Shown here in pieces: positions 14,414 through 23,132 of a stretch of 64,000 nucleotides of DNA. The translations under genes were made by a program, and so were the position numbers. Source of the DNA: Flavobacteriaceae bacterium PS02334 (GTDB lineage Bacteria; Bacteroidota; Bacteroidia; Flavobacteriales; Flavobacteriaceae); NCBI GenBank assembly GCA_029959295.1, contig JASCOH010000008.1:124001-188000 (forward strand), given 5' to 3'. Below the pieces are notes generated by a model. The model saw only the letters and a list, made by a program, of their open reading frames with translations. It had not been told where the DNA came from and ran no database searches. Position 1 is the stretch's first letter; every line of letters starts with the position of its first letter.

Positions 14414-15007
14414 ATGTACCAAGCAAGAAACGAGAACCAAGCTGTTGATTTATTTATGAAAAATATCGATAAAAATAGTTTAGAAAACGCCTACCGATTA
14501 TTTGAATCTAAGGATATTGATAAAATTGAAATCGGTACGACTAAAGGTCTGTTACAAATTCACAATTATTTGTTTAACGGATTGTATGATTTTGCAGGAA
14601 AGATTCGCACCAAAAACATATCAAAGGGAGGTTTTAGATTTGCCAATTCCTTGTATTTGAACGAGATTTTAGTAAAAATTGAACAAATGCCAGAAGGCGA
14701 TTTTGAGCAGATTATTGCTAAATATGTAGAAATGAACATCGCGCATCCTTTTATGGAAGGTAATGGAAGAACAATGCGAATTTGGTTAGATGTGATTTTA
14801 AAAAACAGGCTCAAAAAAGTTGTCAATTGGCAATTTGTAGATAAATCGCTTTATCTGCAATCGATGGAAAGAAGCCCGATTAATGATTTGGAACTAAGAA
14901 CATTGCTTGAGAAAAATTTGACAGATCAGATTGATGATAGAGAAATAATTTTCAAAGGAATAGAACAGTCTTATTACTATGAAGGTTATGAAAAAGAGGA
15001 AGAGTAA
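14414..15007 (+). CDS. Fic-domain AMP transferase, class III (autoinhibited)
   Basis: 197 residues. The Fic signature [12 protein letters not shown] lies at residues 111-122 with catalytic His111, Glu115 for metal, and Arg119/Arg122 for ATP phosphates. Class III Fic proteins carry the inhibitory (S/T)xxxE(G/N) helix at the C-terminus. Here S186-YYY-E190-G191 fits, close in position to Glu186 of the Neisseria enzyme. It probably AMPylates a cellular protein when the inhibitory Glu is displaced. No separate antitoxin is needed and none is seen. Flanking 37-bp direct repeats suggest it arrived as a unit. Confidence 0.9.
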   Translation: MYQARNENQAVDLFMKNIDKNSLENAYRLFESKDIDKIEIGTTKGLLQIHNYLFNGLYDFAGKIRTKNISKGGFRFANSLYLNEILVKIEQMPEGDFEQIIAKYVEMNIAHPFMEGNGRTMRIWLDVILKNRLKKVVNWQFVDKSLYLQSMERSPINDLELRTLLEKNLTDQIDDREIIFKGIEQSYYYEGYEKEEE

Positions 15008-15044
15008 CGCCATCCAACTTATATTTTCTTATATGCCTTATATG
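15008..15044. repeat. Direct repeat flanking fic gene, right copy
   Basis: Right partner of 14357-14393 (33 of 37 identical), beginning immediately after the fic stop codon. Confidence 0.65.
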
Positions 15045-15145
15045 GTAATAGTCAAGTCAACGAGAATCTAAAAATAAAACCATTAAGGTAGTAAGCTCCA
15101 TTAAGGCAGACTTAATTTTCTTAATATCTTAAGGGTTCAAAAACA

Positions 15146-15181
15146 AAGACATTAAAAATGTCTTAAAAAGTACTTCGGTAC
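15146..15181 (+). promoter_or_regulatory. Two-hairpin leader of amidophosphoribosyltransferase gene
   Basis: AAGACATT/AATGTCTT (15146-15164) is followed by GTAC-TTCG-GTAC (15170-15181), a C(UUCG)G tetraloop hairpin. An unstructured CAA-rich stretch then runs to the ATG. There is no T-tract, so this is not a simple terminator. It may stabilise or regulate the mRNA. Confidence 0.35.
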
Positions 15182-15223
15182 AAAAATTGCTTTTACAACA
15201 ACAACTACAACAACACAACAACA

Positions 15224-17122
15224 ATGAGCGACGCTTTAAAACACGAGTGTGGTATTGCCCTTTTAAGATTAAAGAAACCGTTAGAATTCTACAAAGAAAA
15301 GTACGGTTCGGCATTTTACGGAGTACAGAAAATGTACCTGTTGATGGAAAAACAGCACAACAGAGGCCAAGATGGAGCCGGTTTTGCAAGCATCAAATTG
15401 GATGTAGAAGCCGGAGAAAGATACATCAGCCGCGTGCGTTCAAACGACCCACAGCCAATTCAAGATGTTTTTGCGCAGATCAATGCCAGAATCAATGAAG
15501 AATTGGCAGAGCACCCAGAATATGCTGACAGCGTGGAACTTCAAAAGAAACACATTCCGTATATCGGAGAATTGTTTTTAGGCCACGTTCGCTACGGAAC
15601 TTTCGGAAAAAACAGCATCGAAAGCGTTCACCCTTTCTTGCGCCAAAACAACTGGATGCACAGAAACCTGATCGTTGCCGGAAACTTCAACATGACCAAT
15701 GTCAAGGAACTTTTTGACAGCTTGATCGAATTAGGACAGCATCCAAAAGAAATGGCGGATACCGTTACCGTAATGGAAAAAATCGGACATTTCCTTGATG
15801 ATGAGGTTACTGATTTGTACCAAGATTGCAAAAACGAAGGACTTTCAAAAAGAGAAGCTTCGCCTGTAATCGCAGAACGTTTAGACGTTGGCAAGATCTT
15901 ACGCAGAGCGGCAAAAGGCTGGGACGGAGGTTATGCCATGGCAGGACTTTTTGGCCACGGAGACGCTTTTGTTTTCAGAGATCCAGCAGGAATTCGCCCA
16001 GCTTATTTTTATGAGGATGATGAAATCACGGTAGTTGCTTCAGAAAGACCGGTTATCCAGACGGTTTTCAATGTTCCTTTTGAAAAAGTACAAGAATTAG
16101 ATCCAGGCCACGCCTTGATTATAAAGAAAAACGGAACAGTGACTAAAGAAGAAATTCTGACTCCAACCGTAAAAAAAGCCTGTTCCTTCGAAAGAATTTA
16201 TTTCTCAAGAGGAAGTGACGCAGAAATCTACCAAGAAAGAAAAGATCTAGGAAAATTGATACTTCCAGCAGTTTTGGATGCAATCGACCAAGATACTGAC
16301 AATACCGTTTTCTCTTATATTCCAAACACGGCAGAAACTTCTTTCTACGGAATGGTGGAAGCAGCGCAGGATTTCTTGAACCAGAGAAAAAACGATTATA
16401 TTTTAGCCAATAAAGACACGCTGACGGTTGAAACGCTGCACAAATTATTGGAAGTAAAAATCCGTACAGAAAAAGTAGCGATAAAAGATGCCAAACTTCG
16501 TACGTTTATTACAGAAGACAGCAGCCGTGATGATTTGGTAGCACACGTTTATGACGTGACTTATGGAGTGATCAAGCCGGAAGATAATTTGGTAATCATT
16601 GATGACAGTATTGTTCGTGGTACGACTTTAAAGAAAAGTATCATCAAGATGATGGATCGATTGAATCCTAAAAAGATTGTCGTGGTTTCATCAGCACCGC
16701 AAATTCGCTATCCAGATTGTTACGGAATCGATATGGCAAAACTAGAAGGTCTGGTCGCATTTCAAGCTGCTTTAGAGCTTTTGAAAGAAAGAAATCTTTA
16801 CCATATTGTGGATGAGGTTTATGCAAAATGCAAAGCACAAGAAGATTTCAAAGATGCTGACGTCATTAATTATGTAACTGAAATTTATGCGCCATTCGAG
16901 CCACAAGAAGTTTCAGATAAAATCGCAGTGATGCTGAGCTCAGAAGATATCAAAGCAGAAGTAAAAATTATTTTCCAAACGGTAGAAAATTTACATACGG
17001 CTTGTCCGAAAAACTTAGGGGATTGGTATTTCACAGGAGATTATCCAACACCAGGAGGAAATCGCGTAGTAAACCGTGCTTTCATGAATTTTTATGAAGG
17101 AAAAGATTCCAGAGCTTATTAA
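15224..17122 (+). CDS. Amidophosphoribosyltransferase-family enzyme (PurF-like, long form)
   Basis: 632 residues. The N-terminal class II glutamine amidotransferase domain begins HECGIALLRL. Cys9 would be the nucleophile after removal of a short propeptide, and NRGQDGAGF and GHVRYGT follow. The C-terminal phosphoribosyltransferase domain has the PRPP loop VIIDDSIVRGTTLKKS (about residues 457-472). The reaction would be PRPP + glutamine to phosphoribosylamine, the first step of purine synthesis. It is about 120 residues longer than standard PurF, with extra central and C-terminal sequence, so it may be a second paralogue. No other pur gene is adjacent. Confidence 0.85.
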   Translation: MSDALKHECGIALLRLKKPLEFYKEKYGSAFYGVQKMYLLMEKQHNRGQDGAGFASIKLDVEAGERYISRVRSNDPQPIQDVFAQINARINEELAEHPEYADSVELQKKHIPYIGELFLGHVRYGTFGKNSIESVHPFLRQNNWMHRNLIVAGNFNMTNVKELFDSLIELGQHPKEMADTVTVMEKIGHFLDDEVTDLYQDCKNEGLSKREASPVIAERLDVGKILRRAAKGWDGGYAMAGLFGHGDAFVFRDPAGIRPAYFYEDDEITVVASERPVIQTVFNVPFEKVQELDPGHALIIKKNGTVTKEEILTPTVKKACSFERIYFSRGSDAEIYQERKDLGKLILPAVLDAIDQDTDNTVFSYIPNTAETSFYGMVEAAQDFLNQRKNDYILANKDTLTVETLHKLLEVKIRTEKVAIKDAKLRTFITEDSSRDDLVAHVYDVTYGVIKPEDNLVIIDDSIVRGTTLKKSIIKMMDRLNPKKIVVVSSAPQIRYPDCYGIDMAKLEGLVAFQAALELLKERNLYHIVDEVYAKCKAQEDFKDADVINYVTEIYAPFEPQEVSDKIAVMLSSEDIKAEVKIIFQTVENLHTACPKNLGDWYFTGDYPTPGGNRVVNRAFMNFYEGKDSRAY

Positions 17123-17173
17123 TACAAAAAGCTGAATTTGAATAATTTATTACAAAGTTTTCTTAAAAGAGTT

Positions 17174-17280
17174 TTGAGTGAATAAGTAATTTACTTACAT
17201 TTGTTTTACCATAGCATTAAGTAGGTTAAGTTTATGGTAGATTTGGGGCAAAAAGGGTGGAAGAAATTCCGCTCTTTTTA
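17174..17280 (+). ncRNA. Putative small RNA gene, copy 1 of 3
   Basis: The promoter is TTG (17174-17176), a 19-nt spacer and TACATTTG (17196-17203). The predicted transcript starts near 17207 with hairpin TACCATA/TATGGTA (17207-17239), a linker TTTGGGGCAAAAA, then terminator stem GGGTGGAA-GAAA-TTCCGCTC (17255-17274) and a T-tract. No open frame is conserved among the copies. The terminator stem changes by compensatory substitutions between copies, which supports RNA function. Confidence 0.7.
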
Positions 17281-17381
17281 TTTTTATATACTTTCCTGAT
17301 TGCCAAAAACGATTAGTAAAACGCTCAAAAGCAATCAATTTCTGCATTTCATCGACTATTTTTCCCGTTCAACGATTAAAG

Positions 17382-17489
17382 TTGCACAATACAATCGACT
17401 CACATACATTTGTCCTACCATAACATTTAGTAGGTTAAGTTTATGGTAGATTTGGGGCAAAAAGGGTGGAAGAAATTCCACTCTTTTTA
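17382..17489 (+). ncRNA. Putative small RNA gene, copy 2 of 3
   Basis: The -7 box TACATTTG (17405-17412) lies exactly 209 bp after that of copy 1, with TTG at 17382-17384 (20-nt spacer). Hairpin from 17416, terminator stem 17464-17483 with GAAA loop, T-tract to 17488. Pair T-G of copy 1 is T-A here. The spacer upstream (CATTTCATCGACTATTTTTC region) is also shared with copy 3. Confidence 0.7.
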
Positions 17490-17590
17490 TTTTTATATCC
17501 TTCCCAAATTCTAAAAAAGGATTCAAAAATTCCTTAAAAACAATCAATTTCTGCATTTCATCGACTATTTTTCCCGTTCAACGATTAAAG

Positions 17591-17698
17591 TTGCACAGTA
17601 CAATCCACTCGCATACATTTGCCCTACCATAACATTTAGTAGGTTAAGTTTATGGTAGATTTGGGGCAAAAAGGGTGGAAGCAATTCCACCTTTTTTA
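17591..17698 (+). ncRNA. Putative small RNA gene, copy 3 of 3
   Basis: TTG (17591-17593), a 20-nt spacer and TACATTTG (17614-17621), again 209 bp from copy 2. Hairpin from 17625, terminator stem 17673-17692 with GCAA loop. A G-T pair of copies 1 and 2 becomes G-C. Together the three copies fill the 644-bp gap between the amidophosphoribosyltransferase and superoxide dismutase genes. Confidence 0.7.
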
Positions 17699-17720
17699 TT
17701 TTTTAGTAGTAATGAAAAAA

Positions 17721-17750
17721 AAGGCGTTCAGTTTAACTGAACGCCTTTTT
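17721..17750. terminator. Terminator of superoxide dismutase gene
   Basis: AAGGCGTTCAG pairs with CTGAACGCCTT, with A-tract and T-tract on the two sides. It serves the minus-strand sod gene and backs up the small RNA terminator on the plus strand. Confidence 0.85.
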
Positions 17751-17766
17751 CATGTAAAAGAAAATA

Positions 17767-18375
17767 TTATTTCTCTAAAGCATATCTTCTTGAAACTTCT
17801 TCCCAATTGATTACATTGAAAAAAGCCTCGATATAATCAGGTCTTCTGTTTTGGTAGTTTAAGTAATAAGCGTGCTCCCAAACATCCATTCCTAAGATTG
17901 GAGTCCCGCCACAGCCCACATCTGGCATCAATGGATTGTCTTGGTTTGGAGTCCCGCAAACATCTAATTTTCCACCTTTTTGAACACAAAGCCAAGCCCA
18001 TCCTGAACCGAATTGTGTAGCTCCAGCTTTTGCAAACTTCGCTTTAAACTCTTCAAAAGTTCCGAAATCTCTTTCGATTGCGTCAAGCAATTCTCCTTTT
18101 GGAAGCCCGCCGCCATTCGGAGACATTACTTTCCAAAACAAGTTATGATTATAAAAACCGCCACCGTTATTTCTAACCGCAGCATTCTTTTTGTCAAGAT
18201 TGATTAAGATATTTTCGATTGTCAAACCCGCCAAATCAGTGCCTTCAATAGCAGCGTTTAAGTTTGTAGTGTACGCATTATGATGCTTAGTATGGTGAAT
18301 TTCCATAGTTTTAGCATCAATATGTGGTTCCAATGCATCATAAGCATACGGTAATTTTGGTAATTCAAAAGCCAT
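17767..18375 (-). CDS. sodA: Superoxide dismutase (Mn/Fe family)
   Basis: 202 residues, full length for the family. Metal ligands are His27, His77, Asp164 and His168 (in [15 protein letters not shown]). FGSGWAWL is at 122-129. Gln145 in PNQDNPLM is the second-sphere Gln position used by Mn-type enzymes, where Fe types have it near residue 69, so Mn or cambialistic use is likely. There is no signal peptide, so the enzyme is cytoplasmic. It detoxifies superoxide to peroxide. Single-gene unit with its own terminator. Confidence 0.95.
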   Translation of the reverse strand: MAFELPKLPYAYDALEPHIDAKTMEIHHTKHHNAYTTNLNAAIEGTDLAGLTIENILINLDKKNAAVRNNGGGFYNHNLFWKVMSPNGGGLPKGELLDAIERDFGTFEEFKAKFAKAGATQFGSGWAWLCVQKGGKLDVCGTPNQDNPLMPDVGCGGTPILGMDVWEHAYYLNYQNRRPDYIEAFFNVINWEEVSRRYALEK

Positions 18376-18579
18376 GATATGTTTGTTTTAAATTTATAAA
18401 TATTTATTTCAAAATTAAACATTTAACTTTGGAATTGGAAATACTATTTTGTTATAATTGTATTTATGTAAATGATAATGTCGTAAATTTTGAGGCAAAT
18501 TGTGAAGATTTTTCACGATTGGCTATTTCTGCTTTCTGTTGAAATGCTATTTATAGCTAAGAAGAATACAAATAAAATT

Positions 18580-21500
18580 ATGCAAACACCCGCTTTCTCC
18601 TTATACGATGCTTCGGCAGGTTCTGGAAAAACCTTCACTTTGGTAAAAGAATACCTGAAAATTCTCTTGACATCATCAAAAAATGATGCCTACAGAAATA
18701 TTTTGGCGATCACTTTCACCAATAAAGCCGTGGGCGAAATGAAAAGCAGGATTGTGACCAGCCTTTCTGAATTTACCAAAGACGAACCGCACAAAAAAGC
18801 GCTGGAATTGATGGAAGCCATCAGCCTTGAAACAAGTTTGAAACCTTTTCAAATCAAGACAAAATCACAGCAGATTATCAAAAATATCATCCACAATTAT
18901 GCGTCGTTTGATATTTCCACGATTGACAAATTTACGCACAAGGTGATTCGGGCCTTTGCACATGATTTGGGCCTTCCGATTACTTTTGACGTTTCTTTGG
19001 AAACCGACAATCTTTTGATGGAAGCAGTCGACGCGATAATTGCGCAAGCGGGCGAAGAAGAAACGCTGACCAAACTGCTCATCGATTTCACTATGGAAAA
19101 AACCGATGATGATAAAAGTTGGGACATTACCAGAGAAATTTTAGACACCGGAAGATTGCTTCTGAATGAAAATAACCGAAACGAAATTGTTCATTTTCAA
19201 GACAAGACGATAGAAGAATTTGTTGCTATCAAGAAAAAAATCATTGAAGCGAGCAAGAATTTGGACGGCGAATGTGTTGATTTGTCTGAGCAAATTCTAA
19301 GTCAAATTGTTTCCAATGGAATTGATGAAAAATCTTTTTCAGGAAGTTATTTTCCAAAACATTTGTACAGCATAAAAGAAGGAAAGTTCAATCCTAAAAA
19401 TAAAATGTATCATGAATTTGATGATATAAAAATCAATAAAACGGCAAAAGACAAAGCCATAATTGAATCGGTAATTCCAGAGATGCTTTCAGTTTTGGCC
19501 TGCGTTTATAAAAATCAAGAGAAGAAAAGTTTTTACAATGCTTTCTTGAAAAATATTACGCCGCTTTCGTTGTTGAATACCGTAAGCCAGGAACTTTCAA
19601 AGATTCAGAAAGAGCAAAATATTCTGTCAATTTCAGAATTCAATGCAATCATCCACAGAGAAATACAGAATCAGCCGGCGCCTTTTATTTATGAAAGATT
19701 AGGCGAAAAATACAAGCATTTTTTCATTGATGAATTCCAGGATACGTCAGAAATGCAATGGCAGAACCTGATTCCGTTGATTGACAACGCACTTTCGAGC
19801 GAAGATCTTTCTGGAGAAAGAGGCACTTTGATGCTAGTCGGCGACCCAAAACAGTCGATTTATCGCTGGCGTGGCGGAAAAGCGGAGCAATTTATTGAAT
19901 TGAGCAAAGAGCATAATCCGTTCAATAATCCAGATAAGAAAATTACGCATTTGGATACCAATTATAGAAGTTATTCTGAAGTAATTCAGTTCAATAATGA
20001 CTTTTTCAAAATGCTTTCCAATGAATTTACGAATCTGGATTACAAAGATTTGTATGAAAATCACAGCCACCAAAAATCGAATTCCAAAACAGGCGGCTAT
20101 GTGAATATTTCTTTTATTCCGGAAGTCGAAAAAAATGATCCCGAAGCTTCGGGAGAAGAAGTTTTAGATAAAACCGAACTCTTCGTTTTAGCAACTTTAA
20201 ACACGATCCAAAAAGTAAAAAGCAAAGGTTTTGACTATAAAGATATCGTAATTCTTACGCGAAAGCGCGACCAGGGAATTGCGATTGCGAATTATTTAAC
20301 CGAACAAAGAATTCCGCTTTTGTCATCTGAAACGCTGATGATTGCCAATTCTACGGAGGTGATTTTTATCTTAAACGTACTCCATTATTTAAAAAACAAC
20401 AATAATCTGGAAGCAAAGGCAGGTCTTTTGCAATACATTGCTCAAAATGGTCAAGAAGAACTTGCGATTCATGATTTCATCGCTTTGGGAATGGAAAAAC
20501 GCGATGAAAAAGAATTTGAAGCTTGGCTGGAAGGTTTCAGCGTAGAAAATTCAGGAACTTTGTCGTTTCAAAATCTACGAAGAAAATCACTTTATGAAGC
20601 GGTGGAAATTATTGTTTCCAAGTTTTTGAATTTAAGGGAAAACAATGCTTACGTTCAGTTTTTCTTAGATTTGGTTCTAGAAAGAGATATAAAAAACCAA
20701 GCCGGAATCACCGATTTTCTTTTGTATTGGGAGAAAAACGGACATAAATTCAGCATTCCGTCGCCTGATGAGAAAAATGCGGTCAGAATTATGACGATTC
20801 ACAAGTCGAAAGGTTTGGAATTTCCAGTCGTAATTTTTCCTTTTGCGGAAGAAGATTATTCCCGAAAACCAAAGGACAAATTGTGGCTCGATAATGACGA
20901 AGAAGTTTTAGAACTGCCCAAAGTTTTGATTGACAATAGCAGTGCTGTTGAAGGTTATGGCGAAGAAGCTTCGTTAGTTTACCAGCAAAAAAAGCAGGAA
21001 GATTTATTGGATAATATCAATGTTTTGTATGTGGCCTTGACACGAGCCGAAGAGCAATTGTACATAATTTCTAACATGAATTTATCTTCAAAAGGCGAGC
21101 TTCCGAAGAATAATATGGCGCTGTTTTTTATTAATTTCTTAGAAAAATTATCTGATTTTAATGTGGATAAATATGAATATGAATTTGGAAATTCAGAAAA
21201 ATTATCAGCAAAAAGAGACGCGATTGAAGAAGCTACAAAAGTGCCGTTTGTGCAGGAAGTTTTAGATCCAAAAGCGATAAAAATTGCGCAGCGCGAAGTT
21301 TTGATGTGGGGAACGCACCAGCAAAAAGCGATTGAATATGGAAACATCGTGCATGAGATTTTATCGTATGTAAAAACGAATTCTGATGTGGATTTGGCCT
21401 TGTCAAAAGCGATTGAAAACGGACTGATTACGTTTGCACAACAGGAAGAAGTGGCAAAAACAATTGCTTCCATTTTAAATCATCCCGAGCTTTCTGATTA

Positions 21501-21753
21501 TTTTTTAGACGGAAATAAAGTATTAAACGAGCAGACAATTATCCAGAAAGAAAGCACGCCAATCAAGCCAGACCGGATGGTTTTGACGCCAAACAAAGAA
21601 GTGTATTTATTGGATTATAAAACGGGAGTCCACAATCAAAAATATCAAAAACAGCTAGAAACTTATGAATTCGCCATCGAAAAAATGGGCTTCAAAGTGA
21701 CCAAAAAAGCGCTGGTTTATATCGGAGAAGAAGTAAATGTAGTAAATTTGTAA
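18580..21753 (+). CDS. AddA/RecB-like helicase-nuclease (UvrD family)
   Basis: 1057 residues from ATG 18580 (MQTPAFSLYDASAGSGKT). A longer frame from 18490 adds 30 residues outside the family and is rejected. Helicase motifs in order: Walker A GSGKT (14-18), ITFTNKAVGEMKSRI, DEFQDTSEMQW, VGDPKQSIYRWRGG, MTIHKSKGLEFPVV, YVALTRAEEQLY. The C-terminal PD-(D/E)XK nuclease has GNIVHEIL, PDRM and LLDYKTG. With the AddB-like gene at 24605 it should form the double-strand-break processing complex that feeds RecA and degrades foreign linear DNA. The two genes are separated by kbl and an ompA-type gene. Confidence 0.9.
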   Translation: MQTPAFSLYDASAGSGKTFTLVKEYLKILLTSSKNDAYRNILAITFTNKAVGEMKSRIVTSLSEFTKDEPHKKALELMEAISLETSLKPFQIKTKSQQIIKNIIHNYASFDISTIDKFTHKVIRAFAHDLGLPITFDVSLETDNLLMEAVDAIIAQAGEEETLTKLLIDFTMEKTDDDKSWDITREILDTGRLLLNENNRNEIVHFQDKTIEEFVAIKKKIIEASKNLDGECVDLSEQILSQIVSNGIDEKSFSGSYFPKHLYSIKEGKFNPKNKMYHEFDDIKINKTAKDKAIIESVIPEMLSVLACVYKNQEKKSFYNAFLKNITPLSLLNTVSQELSKIQKEQNILSISEFNAIIHREIQNQPAPFIYERLGEKYKHFFIDEFQDTSEMQWQNLIPLIDNALSSEDLSGERGTLMLVGDPKQSIYRWRGGKAEQFIELSKEHNPFNNPDKKITHLDTNYRSYSEVIQFNNDFFKMLSNEFTNLDYKDLYENHSHQKSNSKTGGYVNISFIPEVEKNDPEASGEEVLDKTELFVLATLNTIQKVKSKGFDYKDIVILTRKRDQGIAIANYLTEQRIPLLSSETLMIANSTEVIFILNVLHYLKNNNNLEAKAGLLQYIAQNGQEELAIHDFIALGMEKRDEKEFEAWLEGFSVENSGTLSFQNLRRKSLYEAVEIIVSKFLNLRENNAYVQFFLDLVLERDIKNQAGITDFLLYWEKNGHKFSIPSPDEKNAVRIMTIHKSKGLEFPVVIFPFAEEDYSRKPKDKLWLDNDEEVLELPKVLIDNSSAVEGYGEEASLVYQQKKQEDLLDNINVLYVALTRAEEQLYIISNMNLSSKGELPKNNMALFFINFLEKLSDFNVDKYEYEFGNSEKLSAKRDAIEEATKVPFVQEVLDPKAIKIAQREVLMWGTHQQKAIEYGNIVHEILSYVKTNSDVDLALSKAIENGLITFAQQEEVAKTIASILNHPELSDYFLDGNKVLNEQTIIQKESTPIKPDRMVLTPNKEVYLLDYKTGVHNQKYQKQLETYEFAIEKMGFKVTKKALVYIGEEVNVVNL

Positions 21754-21760
21754 AATAGTA

Positions 21761-21786
21761 ATTAGGGAAAAGCCAATAGGCAAAAG
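21761..21786. repeat. Dispersed GGCAAAAG-type repeat
   Basis: Contains AAAAGCCAATAGGCAAAAG; related to 14315-14345 and to the inverted arms at 36537 and 36967. It occupies the gap between the addA-like gene and kbl. Confidence 0.5.
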
Positions 21787-21827
21787 TCAGCCCTGAACCA
21801 TAAACCCAAAACCTTATACCTTAAAAA

Positions 21828-23021
21828 ATGTACGGAAAAATAAAAGAACATCTTCAGTCAGAATTGCAGGCCATTGAAGACAACGGAATTTTCAAAAAAG
21901 AAAGAATTATCACGTCGCCACAAGGTGCGGAAATCACGATTTCAACAGGTGAAAAAGTATTGAATTTTTGCGCCAATAATTACCTCGGATTGTCTTCGCA
22001 TCCAGAAGTAGTTCAAGCCGCAAAAGACGCTTTAGATACACATGGTTTCGGAATGTCATCGGTTCGTTTTATCTGCGGAACTCAAGACATTCACAAAACT
22101 TTGGAACAAAAAATTGCAGATTTTTATGGCACGGAAGACACGATTTTGTATGCCGCCGCTTTTGATGCAAACGGAGGTGTTTTTGAACCTTTGTTAGGGG
22201 AAAATGACGCAATAATTTCTGATTCTTTAAACCACGCTTCGATCATCGATGGCGTTCGTCTTTGCAAGGCAGCCCGTTATCGTTATGAAAACAGCAACAT
22301 GGAAGATTTGGAACAGCAATTGATCAAGGCAAATGAAGCGGGACATCGTTTCAAAATCATCGTGACTGACGGCGTTTTTTCTATGGATGGCGTTGTCGCT
22401 CCGTTGGATAAAATCTGTGATTTGGCTGATAAATATGATGCTTTGGTTATGGTTGACGAATGTCATGCAGCAGGATTTATCGGTGCGACAGGAAAAGGGA
22501 CTTTGGAGGCAAAAGGCGTTATGGGCCGTGTCGATATCATCACCGGAACGCTTGGAAAAGCTTTGGGCGGTGCCATGGGCGGTTATACGACAGCTAAAAA
22601 AGAAATCATCGAATTGCTTCGCCAGCGTTCAAGACCTTATTTGTTTTCAAACTCTTTGGCGCCGTCAATTGTTGGTGCTTCGATTAAAGTTTTCGAGCTT
22701 TTAGAAAAAGATACTACGCTGCGAGATAAGCTGGAATGGAACACGAATTATTTCAAAAAAGGAATGAAAGAAGCGGGCTTTGATATCATCGATGGCGACT
22801 CTGCAATAGTTCCCGTGATGCTTTATGATGCGAAATTATCGCAAGATATGGCTAATGAGCTCTTAAAAGAAGGCGTTTATGTAATAGGATTTTTCTTCCC
22901 AGTGGTTCCAAAAGACAAAGCAAGAATAAGAGTACAGCTATCGGCAGGGCACACAAAAGAACATTTAGATGTTGCAATTCAGGCTTTTACGAAAGTTGGG
23001 AAGAAGTTAAATGTGATTTAG
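21828..23021 (+). CDS. kbl: Glycine C-acetyltransferase (2-amino-3-ketobutyrate CoA ligase)
   Basis: 397 residues, the same length as the E. coli enzyme. It is a fold-type I PLP enzyme: the PLP lysine is Lys244 in [14 protein letters not shown], the same number as in E. coli. [10 protein letters not shown] and [11 protein letters not shown] give the PLP-ring and Asp contacts. It converts 2-amino-3-ketobutyrate plus CoA to glycine and acetyl-CoA in threonine catabolism. No threonine dehydrogenase gene is adjacent. Confidence 0.93.
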   Translation: MYGKIKEHLQSELQAIEDNGIFKKERIITSPQGAEITISTGEKVLNFCANNYLGLSSHPEVVQAAKDALDTHGFGMSSVRFICGTQDIHKTLEQKIADFYGTEDTILYAAAFDANGGVFEPLLGENDAIISDSLNHASIIDGVRLCKAARYRYENSNMEDLEQQLIKANEAGHRFKIIVTDGVFSMDGVVAPLDKICDLADKYDALVMVDECHAAGFIGATGKGTLEAKGVMGRVDIITGTLGKALGGAMGGYTTAKKEIIELLRQRSRPYLFSNSLAPSIVGASIKVFELLEKDTTLRDKLEWNTNYFKKGMKEAGFDIIDGDSAIVPVMLYDAKLSQDMANELLKEGVYVIGFFFPVVPKDKARIRVQLSAGHTKEHLDVAIQAFTKVGKKLNVI

Positions 23022-23064
23022 CATAATATTTAACTAAATTTGAGTTAATTTTTTAACATAAATC

Positions 23065-23095
23065 TTTGTAGTTAAGTTTTAACATATTACTTTTG
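23065..23095 (+). promoter_or_regulatory. Strong promoter of OmpA-family gene
   Basis: TTTG at 23065-23068, 19-nt spacer, TACTTTTG at 23088-23095: a full match to the Bacteroidota consensus, 37 nt before the start codon. Confidence 0.8.
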
Positions 23096-23132
23096 TCTGT
23101 AATTAACGTATTGTAATCTAATAAAATTAAGT

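Noticed and set aside
17174-17698. CRISPR or protein-coding repeat
   Set aside because: The 209-bp units carry promoters and terminators, not repeat-spacer structure, and no frame is conserved.
18490-18579. Longer start of the AddA-like gene
   Set aside because: The extra residues are not like the family, and MQTPAFSLYDASAGSGKT is the expected N-terminus.
20979-21473. 164-codon antisense frame in the AddA-like gene
   Set aside because: Shadow; no family features or start signals.
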